Shown: positions 1 through 9,574 of the stretch, piece after piece
Layout: each line of letters starts with the position of its first letter
How positions within the stretch are numbered: the first letter of the stretch is position 1
The notes under the pieces: model-generated
Told to the model about the DNA's origin: nothing
What the model saw: only the letters and a program-made list of their open reading frames with translations
The model's database searches: none
Assembly (NCBI GenBank): GCA_002478765.1
Contig: DLQO01000028.1
Location: 1-37,258 of the forward strand
DNA: 37,258 nucleotides
Source: Flavobacteriales bacterium UBA7430
GTDB lineage: Bacteria; Bacteroidota; Bacteroidia; Flavobacteriales; UBA7430
Direction: 5' to 3'
Position numbers and translations under genes: made by a program

Positions 1-1
1 G

Positions 2-178
2 AATTTTGATCCTTCTAGATTGTATGCTCCAATCCCTAAGATTGAACAATGGACCAAAGAAATGATTGATCAATTTGGCAAAGATCGATACATTGTAAAC
101 CTTGGACACGGCATTTTACCAGACGTACCCGTGGATCATGCTAGGGCATTCATAAATGCAGTTAAAAACTACAGCTAA
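2..178 (+). CDS. hemE: Uroporphyrinogen decarboxylase, C-terminal fragment
   Basis: The window opens inside this gene; only the last 58 residues and the TAA stop are present. The frame starting at base 2 reads through motifs typical of the HemE C-terminus: a KIEQW segment, then NLGHGI followed by [12 protein letters not shown], the conserved tail that closes the HemE barrel. HemE decarboxylates uroporphyrinogen III to coproporphyrinogen III in the cytoplasm. Its neighbour supports the call: the stop codon ends at 178 and the hemF ATG begins at 179, so the enzymes for two consecutive heme steps are adjacent with no spacer. The fragment is too short to judge the active site. Confidence 0.88.
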   Translation, partial: NFDPSRLYAPIPKIEQWTKEMIDQFGKDRYIVNLGHGILPDVPVDHARAFINAVKNYS

Positions 179-1087
179 ATGAATATTAAGGAGACATTCA
201 CAAAACATCTTTTCGATTTGCAAAATAGCATTTGCCATGCCTTGGAAGAAGTAGACGGTAAGGCTAAATTTATTGAAGATGCTTGGGAAAGACCCGGTGG
301 TGGTGGTGGAAAAACACGCGTTATTACCAAGGGAAATGTCTTCGAAAAAGGGGGGGTAAACACCTCCATTGTTCACGGTGAACTTCCGGATCTATTTAAA
401 AAAAAATTTGACGTAAGTGAAGCCAGTTTCTATGCTTGCGGACTCTCTTTAGTGATTCATCCGGGAAGTCCAATGGTGCCCACTGTACATGCCAACTGGC
501 GCTATTTTGAAATGTATGATCGCGAAGGTAATATTGTGAAACAATGGTTTGGTGGTGGTTCAGACCTCACACCTTATTATTTGGTTGATGAAGATGCTGA
601 GCACTTCCATCAAATAATGAAAAGTATGTGTGATAAACATCACTCCAATTATTATCCAGAATTCAAAAAAGCCTGCGATACATACTTCTTCAACAGCCAC
701 AGAGATGAAACTAGAGGTGTTGGGGGCATCTTCTACGACTACATGCAAGAAGATGAAAACATGAGCTGGGAAAAGCTTTTAGCCTTCCAATTGGATGCAG
801 GAAACTGCTTTGTGGAGGCTTACGTTCCTATCGTTGAAAAACACAAAGAGGAAACGTTCACCGAAGAGCAAAAATATTGGCAAGAGATCCGACGGGGTCG
901 CTATGTAGAGTTTAATCTACTTCACGATAGAGGAACCCATTTTGGCATTAAAACCAAAGGAAGAACAGAATCTATTTTAATGAGCTTACCCGCAACCGTA
1001 AGGTGGGATTACGATTTCAAAACAGAAAAAGGTTCCGAAGAAGCTAAGTTGATAAATGTCCTAATGAACCCTAGAGACTGGGCTTAA
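179..1087 (+). CDS. hemF: Oxygen-dependent coproporphyrinogen III oxidase
   Basis: Converts coproporphyrinogen III to protoporphyrinogen IX by two O2-dependent oxidative decarboxylations in the cytoplasm. The 302-residue protein has the usual family length and signature blocks: a glycine run followed by KTRV near residue 42, VHANWRYFEM near residue 102, GGGSDLTPYY, and near the C-terminus EFNLLHDRGT and the block ending TVRWDYDF. The start follows the hemE stop directly, which suggests translational coupling. No radical-SAM CxxxCxxC motif is present, so this is not the anaerobic HemN type. The 5' part holds two homopolymer runs (seven G at 350-356, nine A at 398-406), but the frame is intact. 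Confidence 0.96.
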   Translation: MNIKETFTKHLFDLQNSICHALEEVDGKAKFIEDAWERPGGGGGKTRVITKGNVFEKGGVNTSIVHGELPDLFKKKFDVSEASFYACGLSLVIHPGSPMVPTVHANWRYFEMYDREGNIVKQWFGGGSDLTPYYLVDEDAEHFHQIMKSMCDKHHSNYYPEFKKACDTYFFNSHRDETRGVGGIFYDYMQEDENMSWEKLLAFQLDAGNCFVEAYVPIVEKHKEETFTEEQKYWQEIRRGRYVEFNLLHDRGTHFGIKTKGRTESILMSLPATVRWDYDFKTEKGSEEAKLINVLMNPRDWA

Positions 1088-1120
1088 ATATCGCTTGAGC
1101 TTCAAATAATTACTAAAATG

Positions 1121-1149
1121 AAAAAGTCCCCCCACATTGTGAGAGGACT
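1121..1149 (-). terminator. Rho-independent terminator of leuS
   Basis: Bases 1125-1149 fold into a stem closed by AGTCC/GGACT with two internal mismatches and an ATT loop. Read on the minus strand, the stem is followed at once by TTTTT (1125-1121), as expected for termination of leuS. On the plus strand no T run follows, so it should act poorly for hemF. Confidence 0.7.
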
Positions 1150-1183
1150 CTGCATTCGTAGAACAAACAATCTTCTTAGATTT

Positions 1184-3967
1184 TTAAACTACAATATTGA
1201 TGATTTTCTTAGGGACGACAATGACCTTTTTGGGTGTCTTACCGGCTAAATAATGAACGGCTTTTTCGTGCACTAAGATTTGTTTTTCTATCTCAGATTT
1301 ATCCATATCTAAAGCATACTCAACCTTGAAACGCATCTTCCCATTAAAAGAAACCGGATACATGTGCGAGCTCTCTACCAAATAGGATGCATCAAAAGCC
1401 GGAAAATCTTGATATGTAACACCATCCGTATGTCCTAACTGCTCCCATAACTCTTCGGCAATGTGAGGCGCATAGGATGAAATTAAAATTACCAACGGTT
1501 CCAAAACAGATCGATTGTTGCACTTTTGTGCAGTTAGCTCATTAACGCAAACCATAAAGGTACTTACGGTGGTGTTGAAAGAAAAATTTTCAATATCCTC
1601 AGCAACCTTATTGATGGTTTTATGAAGTATTTTCAATGCATCTTTTGAGGGCGTACCGTCAGAAACGGAAAAATTTCCGTCGGCGTCATGAAATAGCCGC
1701 CATAGCTTACGCAGGAAGTTATTTACGCCCGAAATTCCGTTGGTGTTCCATGGCTTAAACTGTTCTAACGGACCCAAGAACATCTCATACATTCTTAAGG
1801 TGTCTGCACCGTAATTTTCTACAATTAAATCCGGGCTAACCACATTAAACTTTGACTTGGACATCTTCTCTACCTCTGCCCCACATTTATAAACGCTATC
1901 CTCAAGAATGAATTCGGCATTGGCAAAATCAGAACGCCAAGCTTTGAAAGCTTCTGTATCCAAAACATCGTTCTCCACCATGTTTACGTCAGCATGTATC
2001 GCCGAAGTATCATACTGATCCTTGAGACCGTATGAAACAAATGTATTGGTATCCTTAATTCGGTAGACAAAGTTCGAACGACCTAAAATCATTCCCTGAT
2101 TGATCATTTTTTTGAAAGGCTCTTGCTCTGAAACAAACCCTCTATCAAAGAGGAATTTCATCCAAAAACGAGCATACAATAAGTGCCCCGTTGCGTGCTC
2201 AGAACCTCCAATATATAAATCTACGTTTCTCCAGTATGATTCGGCTTCTTTGGATACAAATGCGCCATCGTTGGTCGCATCCATATAACGCAAGAAGTAC
2301 CAAGAAGAACCCGCCCATCCGGGCATGGTGTTCGTTTCTATCGCGTTCCCTTCGGAAGTCTCCCACTTTTCTGCTCGTGCCAATGGAGGTTCACCATCTT
2401 CGGTGGGTAAGTATTTTTCCACATCCGGGAGGGTCAATGGAAGATCTGAATCCACCATAGCTTTTGGCAATCCATCTTCAAAATAAATTGGAAAGGGTTC
2501 TCCCCAATACCTCTGACGTGAAAAAATGGCATCGCGAATTCGATATTGGATTTTTCCATAGCCAACCCCCTTTTCTTCGATCTTCTCAATAATTACTCTG
2601 GTGGCTTCTTTTATCTCCAAACCATCAAGAAAATCAGAGTTCAAAATGGTTCCTACTTTACCATCATGCGATTCATGTGGCAAATTACCGCCGGAGATCA
2701 CTTGAATCAAAGGCAAATCAAAGTGCTTTGCAAAAGCAAAATCGCGCGTGTCATGAGCTGGCACAGCCATTACCGCACCCGTTCCATAACTTGCCAAAAC
2801 ATAATCACCAATCCAAACAGGAATTTTAGCTCCTGTAAAAGGGTTCTTGACATAGGCTCCGGTAAATTGTCCAGAAACAGTTTTCACGTCCGACATCCGG
2901 TCGCGCTCAGAACGCTTTTTCGTTTGATCGATGTACTCTTGTACTGCCGAACTGCATGCGTCAGTGGTAATTCGAGACACGTATTCATGTTCGGGCGCTA
3001 AAGTCAGGTAAGACACTCCAAAAATGGTGTCGGGGCGCGTGGTAAAAACTTCTATTTCAAGATCTTCATCCTCAGAAAGCGCTTCACTTTCCAATTCAAA
3101 TCGGATGGAAGCACCCTCAGATCGACCGATCCAATTTCTTTGCTGTTCTCGAATAGCATCAGTCCAATCTACAGTGTCTAAGCCATCCAATAGACGTTGA
3201 GCATAAGCCGTAATTCTCATGGACCATTGCATCATTCTTTTTTGAACGACGGGATAACCTCCTCGCTCAGACAAGCCGTCCTTAACCTCATCATTTGCAA
3301 GAACAGTTCCCAGTTCAGAACACCAATTGACCATTGTTTCCGAGCGAAAAGCCATTCGGTAGGCCAACAGAATTTCTTCTTTTTCTTTCGTTGTTTTTGC
3401 GTTCCACTCCAAAGCGGTAAAAACCGCTACGTCATCGCATTCGGCTTTTACAGAAGTATTTCCTTCTTGCTCAAAATGCTGAATTAAAGTCTCAATAGGC
3501 TTTGCTTGATCTTCATCTTTGCAATACCAAGAGTTGAAAACTTGTTTAAAAATCCACTGGGTCCATTTGTAATAATTCGGCTCAGAAGTTCGCACTTCCC
3601 GATCCCAATCAAATGAAAAACCAATCTTATCCATTTGCTCACGGTATCGAGCGATATTTTGTTCTGTTGTAATCGCAGGATGTTGGCCTGTTTGTATGGC
3701 ATATTGCTCGGCTGGCAAACCAAAGGAATCATAACCCATTGGGTGCAACACGTTAAAACCTTTCAAACGTTTGTACCGTGCATAAATATCCGATGCAATA
3801 TAACCTAAAGGATGGCCCACATGCAATCCTGCTCCAGATGGATAGGGAAACATATCCAAAACATAATATTTAGGCTTATCAGAATTCGCTTCTACCTGAA
3901 ACGTTTTTTCTTCTGACCATCGCTTACGCCACTTGTCTTCTATACTCTTAAAATTGTACTCTGCCAT
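1184..3967 (-). CDS. leuS: Leucyl-tRNA synthetase
   Basis: Class I synthetase that charges tRNA-Leu and edits mischarged norvaline or isoleucine. The 927 residues contain the HIGH-type signature HVGH near residue 50 within [15 protein letters not shown]. They also contain the CP1 editing domain ([13 protein letters not shown]; the later VPAHDTRDF carries the conserved editing Asp), the [11 protein letters not shown] block, the KMSKS loop as [10 protein letters not shown], an anticodon-binding helical domain and a C-terminal tail ending KKIINIVV. The segment between QGMILG and KMSKS is long, as I recall for Bacteroidota LeuS. The ATG lies just after TTAGGAATT, a Shine-Dalgarno-like element, and the next in-frame Met is far downstream. 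It is transcribed divergently from dnaG. Its leader may hold a hairpin (separate entry). Confidence 0.97.
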   Translation of the reverse strand: MAEYNFKSIEDKWRKRWSEEKTFQVEANSDKPKYYVLDMFPYPSGAGLHVGHPLGYIASDIYARYKRLKGFNVLHPMGYDSFGLPAEQYAIQTGQHPAITTEQNIARYREQMDKIGFSFDWDREVRTSEPNYYKWTQWIFKQVFNSWYCKDEDQAKPIETLIQHFEQEGNTSVKAECDDVAVFTALEWNAKTTKEKEEILLAYRMAFRSETMVNWCSELGTVLANDEVKDGLSERGGYPVVQKRMMQWSMRITAYAQRLLDGLDTVDWTDAIREQQRNWIGRSEGASIRFELESEALSEDEDLEIEVFTTRPDTIFGVSYLTLAPEHEYVSRITTDACSSAVQEYIDQTKKRSERDRMSDVKTVSGQFTGAYVKNPFTGAKIPVWIGDYVLASYGTGAVMAVPAHDTRDFAFAKHFDLPLIQVISGGNLPHESHDGKVGTILNSDFLDGLEIKEATRVIIEKIEEKGVGYGKIQYRIRDAIFSRQRYWGEPFPIYFEDGLPKAMVDSDLPLTLPDVEKYLPTEDGEPPLARAEKWETSEGNAIETNTMPGWAGSSWYFLRYMDATNDGAFVSKEAESYWRNVDLYIGGSEHATGHLLYARFWMKFLFDRGFVSEQEPFKKMINQGMILGRSNFVYRIKDTNTFVSYGLKDQYDTSAIHADVNMVENDVLDTEAFKAWRSDFANAEFILEDSVYKCGAEVEKMSKSKFNVVSPDLIVENYGADTLRMYEMFLGPLEQFKPWNTNGISGVNNFLRKLWRLFHDADGNFSVSDGTPSKDALKILHKTINKVAEDIENFSFNTTVSTFMVCVNELTAQKCNNRSVLEPLVILISSYAPHIAEELWEQLGHTDGVTYQDFPAFDASYLVESSHMYPVSFNGKMRFKVEYALDMDKSEIEKQILVHEKAVHYLAGKTPKKVIVVPKKIINIVV

Positions 3968-3989
3968 AATTCCTAATCTGCAAATTTAC

Positions 3990-4012
3990 AAGACCTTAGG
4001 AGGCCTTTTTTT
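3990..4012 (-). other. Possible 5'-leader hairpin of leuS mRNA
   Basis: In the minus-strand transcript, bases 4007-3990 read AAGGCCU-CCUA-AGGUCUU: a seven-pair stem with one G-U wobble and a four-base loop, preceded by a run of A. It ends 22 bases before the leuS ATG. In a plus-strand transcript the same arms carry an A-C mismatch, although a T run follows, so a weak plus-strand terminator is the alternative reading. Confidence 0.35.
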
Positions 4013-4020
4013 GAGATGGG

Positions 4021-4028
4021 CAAAGATA
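4021..4028 (-). promoter_or_regulatory. Candidate leuS -7 promoter element
   Basis: The minus strand reads TATCTTTG, an exact match to the Bacteroidota -7 consensus TAnnTTTG. It would start a leader of roughly 45-50 bases. I see no TTG at the expected -33 spacing, so the assignment rests on the -7 box alone. Confidence 0.35.
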
Positions 4029-4217
4029 GGTTTTTTACGATAAATGAGTCGTGATAAACAAGTGAATGGTGCAATAGATTTTTGCAGTGGTTAGGGTAAA
4101 GGATTAGCAAATACAAAAGAGCATGTCGAATTAAAATTTTGAATGAAGTGACAGGATTTTAAATGTAGGATCAACCAACAACTAATTTTAGTATTTTAGC
4201 TCTCTAAATTCACACCA

Positions 4218-6140
4218 TTGATTCCAAAGGAAACCATAGACGTTATTTTTGAAACCGCCCGAATAGACGAGGTCGTTGGTGATTTTGTACAGCTCAAAAA
4301 ACGCGGGGTGAACCTGTTAGGTAATTGTCCTTTTCACGACGAAAAAACACCTTCATTTACAGTATCTCCTGCCAAAGGCATCTACAAGTGTTTTGGTTGT
4401 GGAAAAGGGGGTAACTCTGTGAACTTCGTGATGGATCATGAGCATTTCACGTATCCTGAGGCGTTAAAATATCTTGCTAATAAGTACAACATTTTCATTG
4501 AAGAAACGGTTCGTACACCCGAACAAGAGGAGGCGGCAAACGACAGAGAGAGTATGTTCATCGTTAGCAATTCCGCGAATGACTACTTCCAAGATCAGCT
4601 TTTCAATAGTGATGAAGGCCGGGCGATTGGCTTGAGTTATTTCAAAGAAAGAGGCTTCAGAGAAGAGACCCTCAAAAAGTTTCAGTTGGGCTACAATCCC
4701 GAAAAAAGTGATGCTTTTAGTACCTTCGCCCTTAAGGAGGGTTATAAAATTGAGTTTCTCGATAAAACAGGTCTTACCATTCCCAAAGAATCAAGAAACT
4801 ACGATCGTTTTCACGGTCGTGTTATGTTCCCTATTCGCTCCTTGTCGGGTCGTGTTTTGGGATTTGGCGGAAGAATCTTAAAAAACAACGTTAAAGCTGC
4901 CAAATATTTAAACTCCCCAGAAAGTGAGATATACCACAAAAGTAAGGTCCTTTATGGTATGTACTATGCCAAAAATAGTATTGTAAAAAGGAACCGGTGT
5001 TTGTTGGTTGAGGGATATACGGATGTCATTTCAATGCACCAAGCTGGAATGGAAAATGTAGTGGCCTCATCAGGTACCTCACTCACCATAGATCAAATAA
5101 AGCTCGTAAAAAGATTCACCAACAACATCACGCTTCTCTTTGACGGTGATGCTGCGGGACTCAAAGCAGCTCTTCGGGGAGTTAATCTCATTTTAGAGGC
5201 AGGACTTAATGTAAAAATAGTCACATTCCCAGACGGTGAGGACCCAGACTCCTATGCAAAAAAGGTAAGCTCTGAGGTTTTGGAAGACTATATCGAAAAT
5301 CAAGCCAAAGACTTTATAGAGTTTAAATGTTCCTTGTTGTTGGATGAGGCAAAAGAGGATCCCATCAAACGAGCAGAACTCATTAAGGATGTAGCAGCAA
5401 CCATTGCACTCATCCCTGATCATATTGCTCGAACTGTATACGCTCAAACCTCTTCAAAAATCCTTGGTATTGAAGAACAAGTTGTTTTTACCAGTATAGA
5501 ACAATCGCGGTCGGGTAAATCTTTGCCCGACGCAAAACCAATGCAAGTTGTTCGTAGTCCTAAACAGGGTGTAAAACCTTTAATGTTAAGTGCAAATCTG
5601 GAGGAATCAACATTGATCCGCTTGTTGGTCATTTATGGAACGTATTCGTTACGTTTTGAATATTTAAATGATGCTGAAGAGACTGAGGAAACAAACATCA
5701 GCACCACAGAATTCATCTTATCAGAGCTGAATGAAGATGGTATTGAATTTACCCATCCGATTTATCGAAAAGTATACGAGGAAATCACAAATTTCATTCA
5801 AGATCGCAAAGATATTCCAAATCAAAAGTTCTTCGTAAATCATCACAATCCTGACATCACTCAAGCTGTATCTGAGTTGTTGAGTGACAAATATCAACTG
5901 AGTGATTGGGCAAAAAAAGAGATTATTGTTCCTACAGAAACCGACAAACTCAAGGAAATTGTCGTGGAAGCGGTCATTCGATTTAAGTCAAAGCAAGTCA
6001 AGATTAAAATTGATTATATGCTACAAAAAATGAAAAACAGCAATGTTCCCGAAGAGGATCGGAACAATTTCATGAGTGATTTTCAAAAACTAAATGAACT
6101 CTCTAAGTTTATAGATAAGGAGTTAGGTCGAGAGTGTTAA
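4218..6140 (+). CDS. dnaG: DNA primase
   Basis: Synthesises RNA primers for replication with the DnaB helicase. The 640-residue protein has the expected domains: an N-terminal CHC2 zinc finger (Cys37, His40, Cys58, Cys61), the primase core, and a TOPRIM fold with LLVEGYTD (Glu265) and LLFDGDAAG (Asp309, Asp311), the metal-binding acidic residues. A variable C-terminal helicase-binding region follows. The start is a TTG at 4218 giving MIPKETIDVIFETARI; this N-terminus is what I expect of Bacteroidota primases, and no upstream ATG exists in frame. There is no obvious Shine-Dalgarno sequence, so translation may be weak, which suits a low-copy enzyme. It stands alone rather than beside rpoD. Confidence 0.97.
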   Translation: MIPKETIDVIFETARIDEVVGDFVQLKKRGVNLLGNCPFHDEKTPSFTVSPAKGIYKCFGCGKGGNSVNFVMDHEHFTYPEALKYLANKYNIFIEETVRTPEQEEAANDRESMFIVSNSANDYFQDQLFNSDEGRAIGLSYFKERGFREETLKKFQLGYNPEKSDAFSTFALKEGYKIEFLDKTGLTIPKESRNYDRFHGRVMFPIRSLSGRVLGFGGRILKNNVKAAKYLNSPESEIYHKSKVLYGMYYAKNSIVKRNRCLLVEGYTDVISMHQAGMENVVASSGTSLTIDQIKLVKRFTNNITLLFDGDAAGLKAALRGVNLILEAGLNVKIVTFPDGEDPDSYAKKVSSEVLEDYIENQAKDFIEFKCSLLLDEAKEDPIKRAELIKDVAATIALIPDHIARTVYAQTSSKILGIEEQVVFTSIEQSRSGKSLPDAKPMQVVRSPKQGVKPLMLSANLEESTLIRLLVIYGTYSLRFEYLNDAEETEETNISTTEFILSELNEDGIEFTHPIYRKVYEEITNFIQDRKDIPNQKFFVNHHNPDITQAVSELLSDKYQLSDWAKKEIIVPTETDKLKEIVVEAVIRFKSKQVKIKIDYMLQKMKNSNVPEEDRNNFMSDFQKLNELSKFIDKELGREC

Positions 6141-6223
6141 GTGTTGCACAAACGCTTTAATTCAATCTCAGGATATTCATCCTAATTATTTACAATACCT
6201 TTACGCTAAATTAGAACGTTACA

Positions 6224-7114
6224 ATGCCCAAACACACAGAGTTTAAGGTTGGCGGCGTTCCGGAACACTTTAACCTCCCCTGGAAAAAAGCCATCGAAAA
6301 AAATCGTTTTGCAACGCATGCTATCGATGTAACCTGGAAAGATTATGGAGGAGGTACTGGAGCTATGACCAAAGCATTACGCGAAGGATCGCTTGACATT
6401 GCCATCTTGCTGACTGAAGGAATCATTGCCGACATTCACCACGGAAATCAGAGTAAAATCGTACAGTTTTATGTCAAATCACCTCTTCGTTGGGGCGTTC
6501 ATGTTACTGCTGATTCAGCATTCAAAAGCATCAATGATCTTAAAGATAGCCGAGCAGCGATCTCTAGGTACGGCTCTGGGTCTCATCTGATGGCCTATGT
6601 AAATGCGGATAACCACGATTGGGATTTGACCCAACAAAAATTTGAAGTTGTAAAAAACCTTCATGGGGGTCGGAAATTTTTAGCTGATGAGAAAGCAGAC
6701 TATTTTCTGTGGGAAAAGTTTACCACCAAACCGTTTGTTGACAACGGTGAATTCCGAATCATAGGTGAGTGCCCAACTCCATGGCCTAGCTTTGTCGTCG
6801 CTGTACGTGAGGATTTATTACGCACTCACTCCATCGAAGTTGAACAGATCCTAAACACCGTTAACGAGGCTTGCACAGAGGTTAAAGCAAACCAAGAATC
6901 CATTGATGAAATTGCAAACCGTTACGAATTGAAAAAAGAAGATGTAGCCATTTGGTTTCAAGAAACGCAATGGGCATATGATGGAATCATTGAGCCTGAA
7001 ATCATCGATCTTGTTCAAGATCGCCTGTTAAGCCTGGGTATTATTGAAGAAAAAATGAATTTTGATGCTTTATGTAGCCCCTTCGATAGCGAAGTGAAAA
7101 TTACAATGACTTGA
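6224..7114 (+). CDS. Leaderless periplasmic-binding-protein-like protein, unknown ligand
   Basis: The 296 residues look like a type II substrate-binding protein of the NMT1/SsuA/Thi5-like superfamily: an early VPEHFNLPW block, then WKDYGGGTGAMTKALREGSLDIAIL near residues 38-62, in which a gradient of 'how many and which' residues lines the usual ligand cleft, then SRYGSGSHLMAY and a hinge before PTPWPSFVVAV. The protein begins MPKHTEFKVGG with no signal peptide, lipobox or membrane segment, so it should stay in the cytoplasm. No ABC permease or ATPase gene lies nearby. From memory it resembles the Ca3427-type PBP-like proteins described in Candida, but I could not test this. Its last 14 bases overlap the end of recJ on the other strand. 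The substrate and role are unknown. Confidence 0.72.
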   Translation: MPKHTEFKVGGVPEHFNLPWKKAIEKNRFATHAIDVTWKDYGGGTGAMTKALREGSLDIAILLTEGIIADIHHGNQSKIVQFYVKSPLRWGVHVTADSAFKSINDLKDSRAAISRYGSGSHLMAYVNADNHDWDLTQQKFEVVKNLHGGRKFLADEKADYFLWEKFTTKPFVDNGEFRIIGECPTPWPSFVVAVREDLLRTHSIEVEQILNTVNEACTEVKANQESIDEIANRYELKKEDVAIWFQETQWAYDGIIEPEIIDLVQDRLLSLGIIEEKMNFDALCSPFDSEVKITMT

Positions 7115-8816
7115 TATCTTTTACACTCAACTGAATACTCACGTTTCCTTTCCATTCATTTTCTGTAAGGGCGTAACAGATATCAAAAGAAAGTCCTTTG
7201 CTTACATACGAGGCAAAAGCTCCCATATTAAAAGCAATCCCATTCATTTCTGAACGGCTTTCTTTTTCACTACACAGATGCAGTTTGAGGTGTTGGAAGT
7301 CTACGCCTACAGACTTTGAATTCCCTCGATCCGTGACTCTTTTTGTGACAAATAAAGGCGCCATATTTCCTGGACCAAAAGGCTCAAATTGTTTCAATAT
7401 ATTGAAAAACCCCATCGTGATGTCCGAAAATTGAAGCTCGTCATCTACGTCTAAAACTTCTACCTTGTCTTCCTCAGACATGGTTTCCGAGACAACTTTT
7501 TCAAATGCATTTTTAAAGTCTGTATAACGATCTTCCTTGATCGTCAATCCTGCTGCATATTTGTGCCCTCCAAACTGTTCGATATACACTTCGCAAGCCT
7601 CCAAAGCTCTGTAAACATCAAAGCCCTTTACCGATCGAACCGAGGCAGTCAGTGAACCATTGCTTTTCGTAAAAACTACGGTGGGACGGTAGTAAGTCTC
7701 TATCAATCTTGAAGCGACAATCCCAATCACGCCCTTGTGCCATTCCGGGTGATAGACAACGGTGGCAGCTCTATCCTGCTCCTCGTTTGTTTGTATTTGT
7801 AAAAGTGCTTCAGCGGCAATTCTTTGATCATGAGCTCTTCTGTCGGTATTGAATAACTCAATTTCATTTGCCACCTTTAAGGCTAGAGCTTCGTCTTCCT
7901 CAATCAACAAGCGCACGGCATTATGGGCATGTTTCATTCTACCAGCAGCATTAATACGAGGGGCGATAGTAAAAACTACATCCGTAATCGTCATGGCTCC
8001 GAATCGTTTGTGCTCCCTCATCAAGGCCTTCATTCCTGTACGGGGTTTTTCATTTAAAAGTTTCAATCCATAGAACGCTAAAACTCTATTTTCTCCGACA
8101 ATCGGCACAATATCTGCACCAATGGCAACGGACACTAAATCTAAATATTCGAAGGCAATCGAATCATCCATAGCTTTGCATTTCAAGTATGCTTGTAACA
8201 ACTTAAAACCTACTCCACAGCCACATAATTCCTTAAACGGATAATCACAATCGTTTCTTTTAGGGTCCAAAACTGCATAAGCTGGAGGTAAAACTTCACC
8301 CGGACGGTGATGATCGCATACAATTACATCGATTCCCTTTGACTGGGCATAAGCAATTTTTTCTACTGCTTTAATACCGCAATCGAGAGTAATCATTAAA
8401 GTAGCTCCTTTATCAAAAGCCGATTCAATTCCTTTGAAGGAGAGCCCATAACCCTCCCCATCTCTATCGGGAATGTAGTAATCACATACTGCAGACTGAC
8501 TCTTAAGGAAGCGATACATCATACTCACCGATGTTGTACCATCAACATCATAATCACCATAAACACAGATACGTTCATTACCAGAAATAGCGGACACAAG
8601 ACGCGCTACTGCTTTATCCATATCCCTCATTAAGAAGGGATCATGTAACATCGATAATTGAGGTCGAAAAAATGTTTTTGCTTGGTCAAAAGTATCAATA
8701 CCCCTACGAACCAAGAGCGCGCATATTGATTTCGAAACACCCAAAGTTTTGCTAAGGTGAAACACCTTTTGAGTGTTTGCCTTTTCCTTAAGATTCCATG
8801 TTTTAGATGACTTCAT
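7101..8816 (-). CDS. recJ: Single-stranded-DNA-specific exonuclease RecJ
   Basis: Degrades single-stranded DNA 5' to 3' in recombination and repair. The 571-residue protein carries the DHH phosphoesterase motifs: VYGDYDVDGTTS (Asp88, Asp90, Asp92), ITLDCG (Asp145) and the DHH box VCDHHRPGE (168-170). The DHHA1 motif GGHKYAAGLTI follows in the second domain, then an OB-fold-like C-terminus. The length is normal. It follows rsmI on the same strand after a 28-base gap, so the two are probably cotranscribed. Its 3' end overlaps the convergent binding-protein-like gene by 14 bases, leaving no room for a private terminator. Confidence 0.96.
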   Translation of the reverse strand: MKSSKTWNLKEKANTQKVFHLSKTLGVSKSICALLVRRGIDTFDQAKTFFRPQLSMLHDPFLMRDMDKAVARLVSAISGNERICVYGDYDVDGTTSVSMMYRFLKSQSAVCDYYIPDRDGEGYGLSFKGIESAFDKGATLMITLDCGIKAVEKIAYAQSKGIDVIVCDHHRPGEVLPPAYAVLDPKRNDCDYPFKELCGCGVGFKLLQAYLKCKAMDDSIAFEYLDLVSVAIGADIVPIVGENRVLAFYGLKLLNEKPRTGMKALMREHKRFGAMTITDVVFTIAPRINAAGRMKHAHNAVRLLIEEDEALALKVANEIELFNTDRRAHDQRIAAEALLQIQTNEEQDRAATVVYHPEWHKGVIGIVASRLIETYYRPTVVFTKSNGSLTASVRSVKGFDVYRALEACEVYIEQFGGHKYAAGLTIKEDRYTDFKNAFEKVVSETMSEEDKVEVLDVDDELQFSDITMGFFNILKQFEPFGPGNMAPLFVTKRVTDRGNSKSVGVDFQHLKLHLCSEKESRSEMNGIAFNMGAFASYVSKGLSFDICYALTENEWKGNVSIQLSVKDIKSL

Positions 8817-8844
8817 GATAAACTAAATACGCAGTATTAAACCG

Positions 8845-9516
8845 TTAACTCTTGCCCTCTAAAACAACCACAAACTCCCCTTTGGGAGGTTTTTCACTAA
8901 AATGAACAATCAATTCATTGACCGTGCCTCTCACCGTTTCTTCAAATTTCTTAGAAAGCTCACGACTTACAGATATTCTTCTATCTCCTCCAACAAACTC
9001 TTGAAGTTGAAGTAAGGTCTTTGCAATTTTATGAGGGGATTCGTAGAAGACGATGGTTTTAGATTCTTCTGCCCACTGTTTCAATCGGGTCTGCCTTCCC
9101 TTTTTAGGAGGTAAAAAGCCTTCAAAAATAAATCGATCCGATGGAAATCCAGATTGAACCAATGCAGGGATTAATGCAGTAGCTCCAGGCAGACACTCCG
9201 TGCCAATACCCTCTTCAACGCAAGCTCTGACCAATAAAAACCCAGGGTCGGATATTCCTGGGGTACCAGCATCCGAAATAAGGGCAATTTGACTGCCCAT
9301 TTTGAGCTTTTCAAGGATCTTCTTGAGAACTTTATGCTCATTGTACATATGAAAAGACTGCATGTTGGTGCTGACGTTAAGATGCTTCAAAAGTTTTCCG
9401 GAAGTTCGTGTGTCTTCAGCCAAAATTAAATCAGACTCCTCAAGAATTCGAATCGCACGCAGGGTAATATCTTCTAGGTTACCAATGGGTGTGGGGACCA
9501 AAAATAGTTTTGACAT
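8845..9516 (-). CDS. rsmI: 16S rRNA (cytidine-1402-2'-O)-methyltransferase
   Basis: A tetrapyrrole-methylase-fold enzyme that 2'-O-methylates C1402 in the decoding centre of 16S rRNA with S-adenosylmethionine. The protein starts MSKLFLVPTPIGNLEDITLRA and contains the family blocks ILAEDTRTSGKLL, LISDAGTPGISDPG (SAM site), LPGATALIPAL and a late FYESPHKI. I chose the ATG at 9516 (223 residues): homologues start with this short leader straight into LxxVPTPIGNL, and a six-codon extension to a 9534 start adds nothing conserved. It lies upstream of recJ and is divergent from tdk, with only 86 bases between the starts. Confidence 0.94.
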   Translation of the reverse strand: MSKLFLVPTPIGNLEDITLRAIRILEESDLILAEDTRTSGKLLKHLNVSTNMQSFHMYNEHKVLKKILEKLKMGSQIALISDAGTPGISDPGFLLVRACVEEGIGTECLPGATALIPALVQSGFPSDRFIFEGFLPPKKGRQTRLKQWAEESKTIVFYESPHKIAKTLLQLQEFVGGDRRISVSRELSKKFEETVRGTVNELIVHFSEKPPKGEFVVVLEGKS

Positions 9517-9574
9517 AGTCTTTACTTTACACAAACAAATTAAGTAAAAATAGCATGGAACACACTGATTTTAT

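Noticed and set aside
350..406. Homopolymers G7 and A9 in the first part of hemF, considered as phase-variation tracts
   Set aside because: The frame is intact, hemF is a housekeeping gene and such runs are common by chance in AT-rich coding DNA; G7 encodes the expected Gly pair.
2546..3001. A 151-codon plus-strand frame opposite leuS
   Set aside because: Lies wholly within the certain leuS gene; the translation shows no family features and the codon pattern is that of an antisense shadow.
9517..9534. Six-codon upstream extension of rsmI
   Set aside because: The ATG at 9516 leads directly into the conserved LFLVPTPIGNL block; the extension adds nothing conserved.
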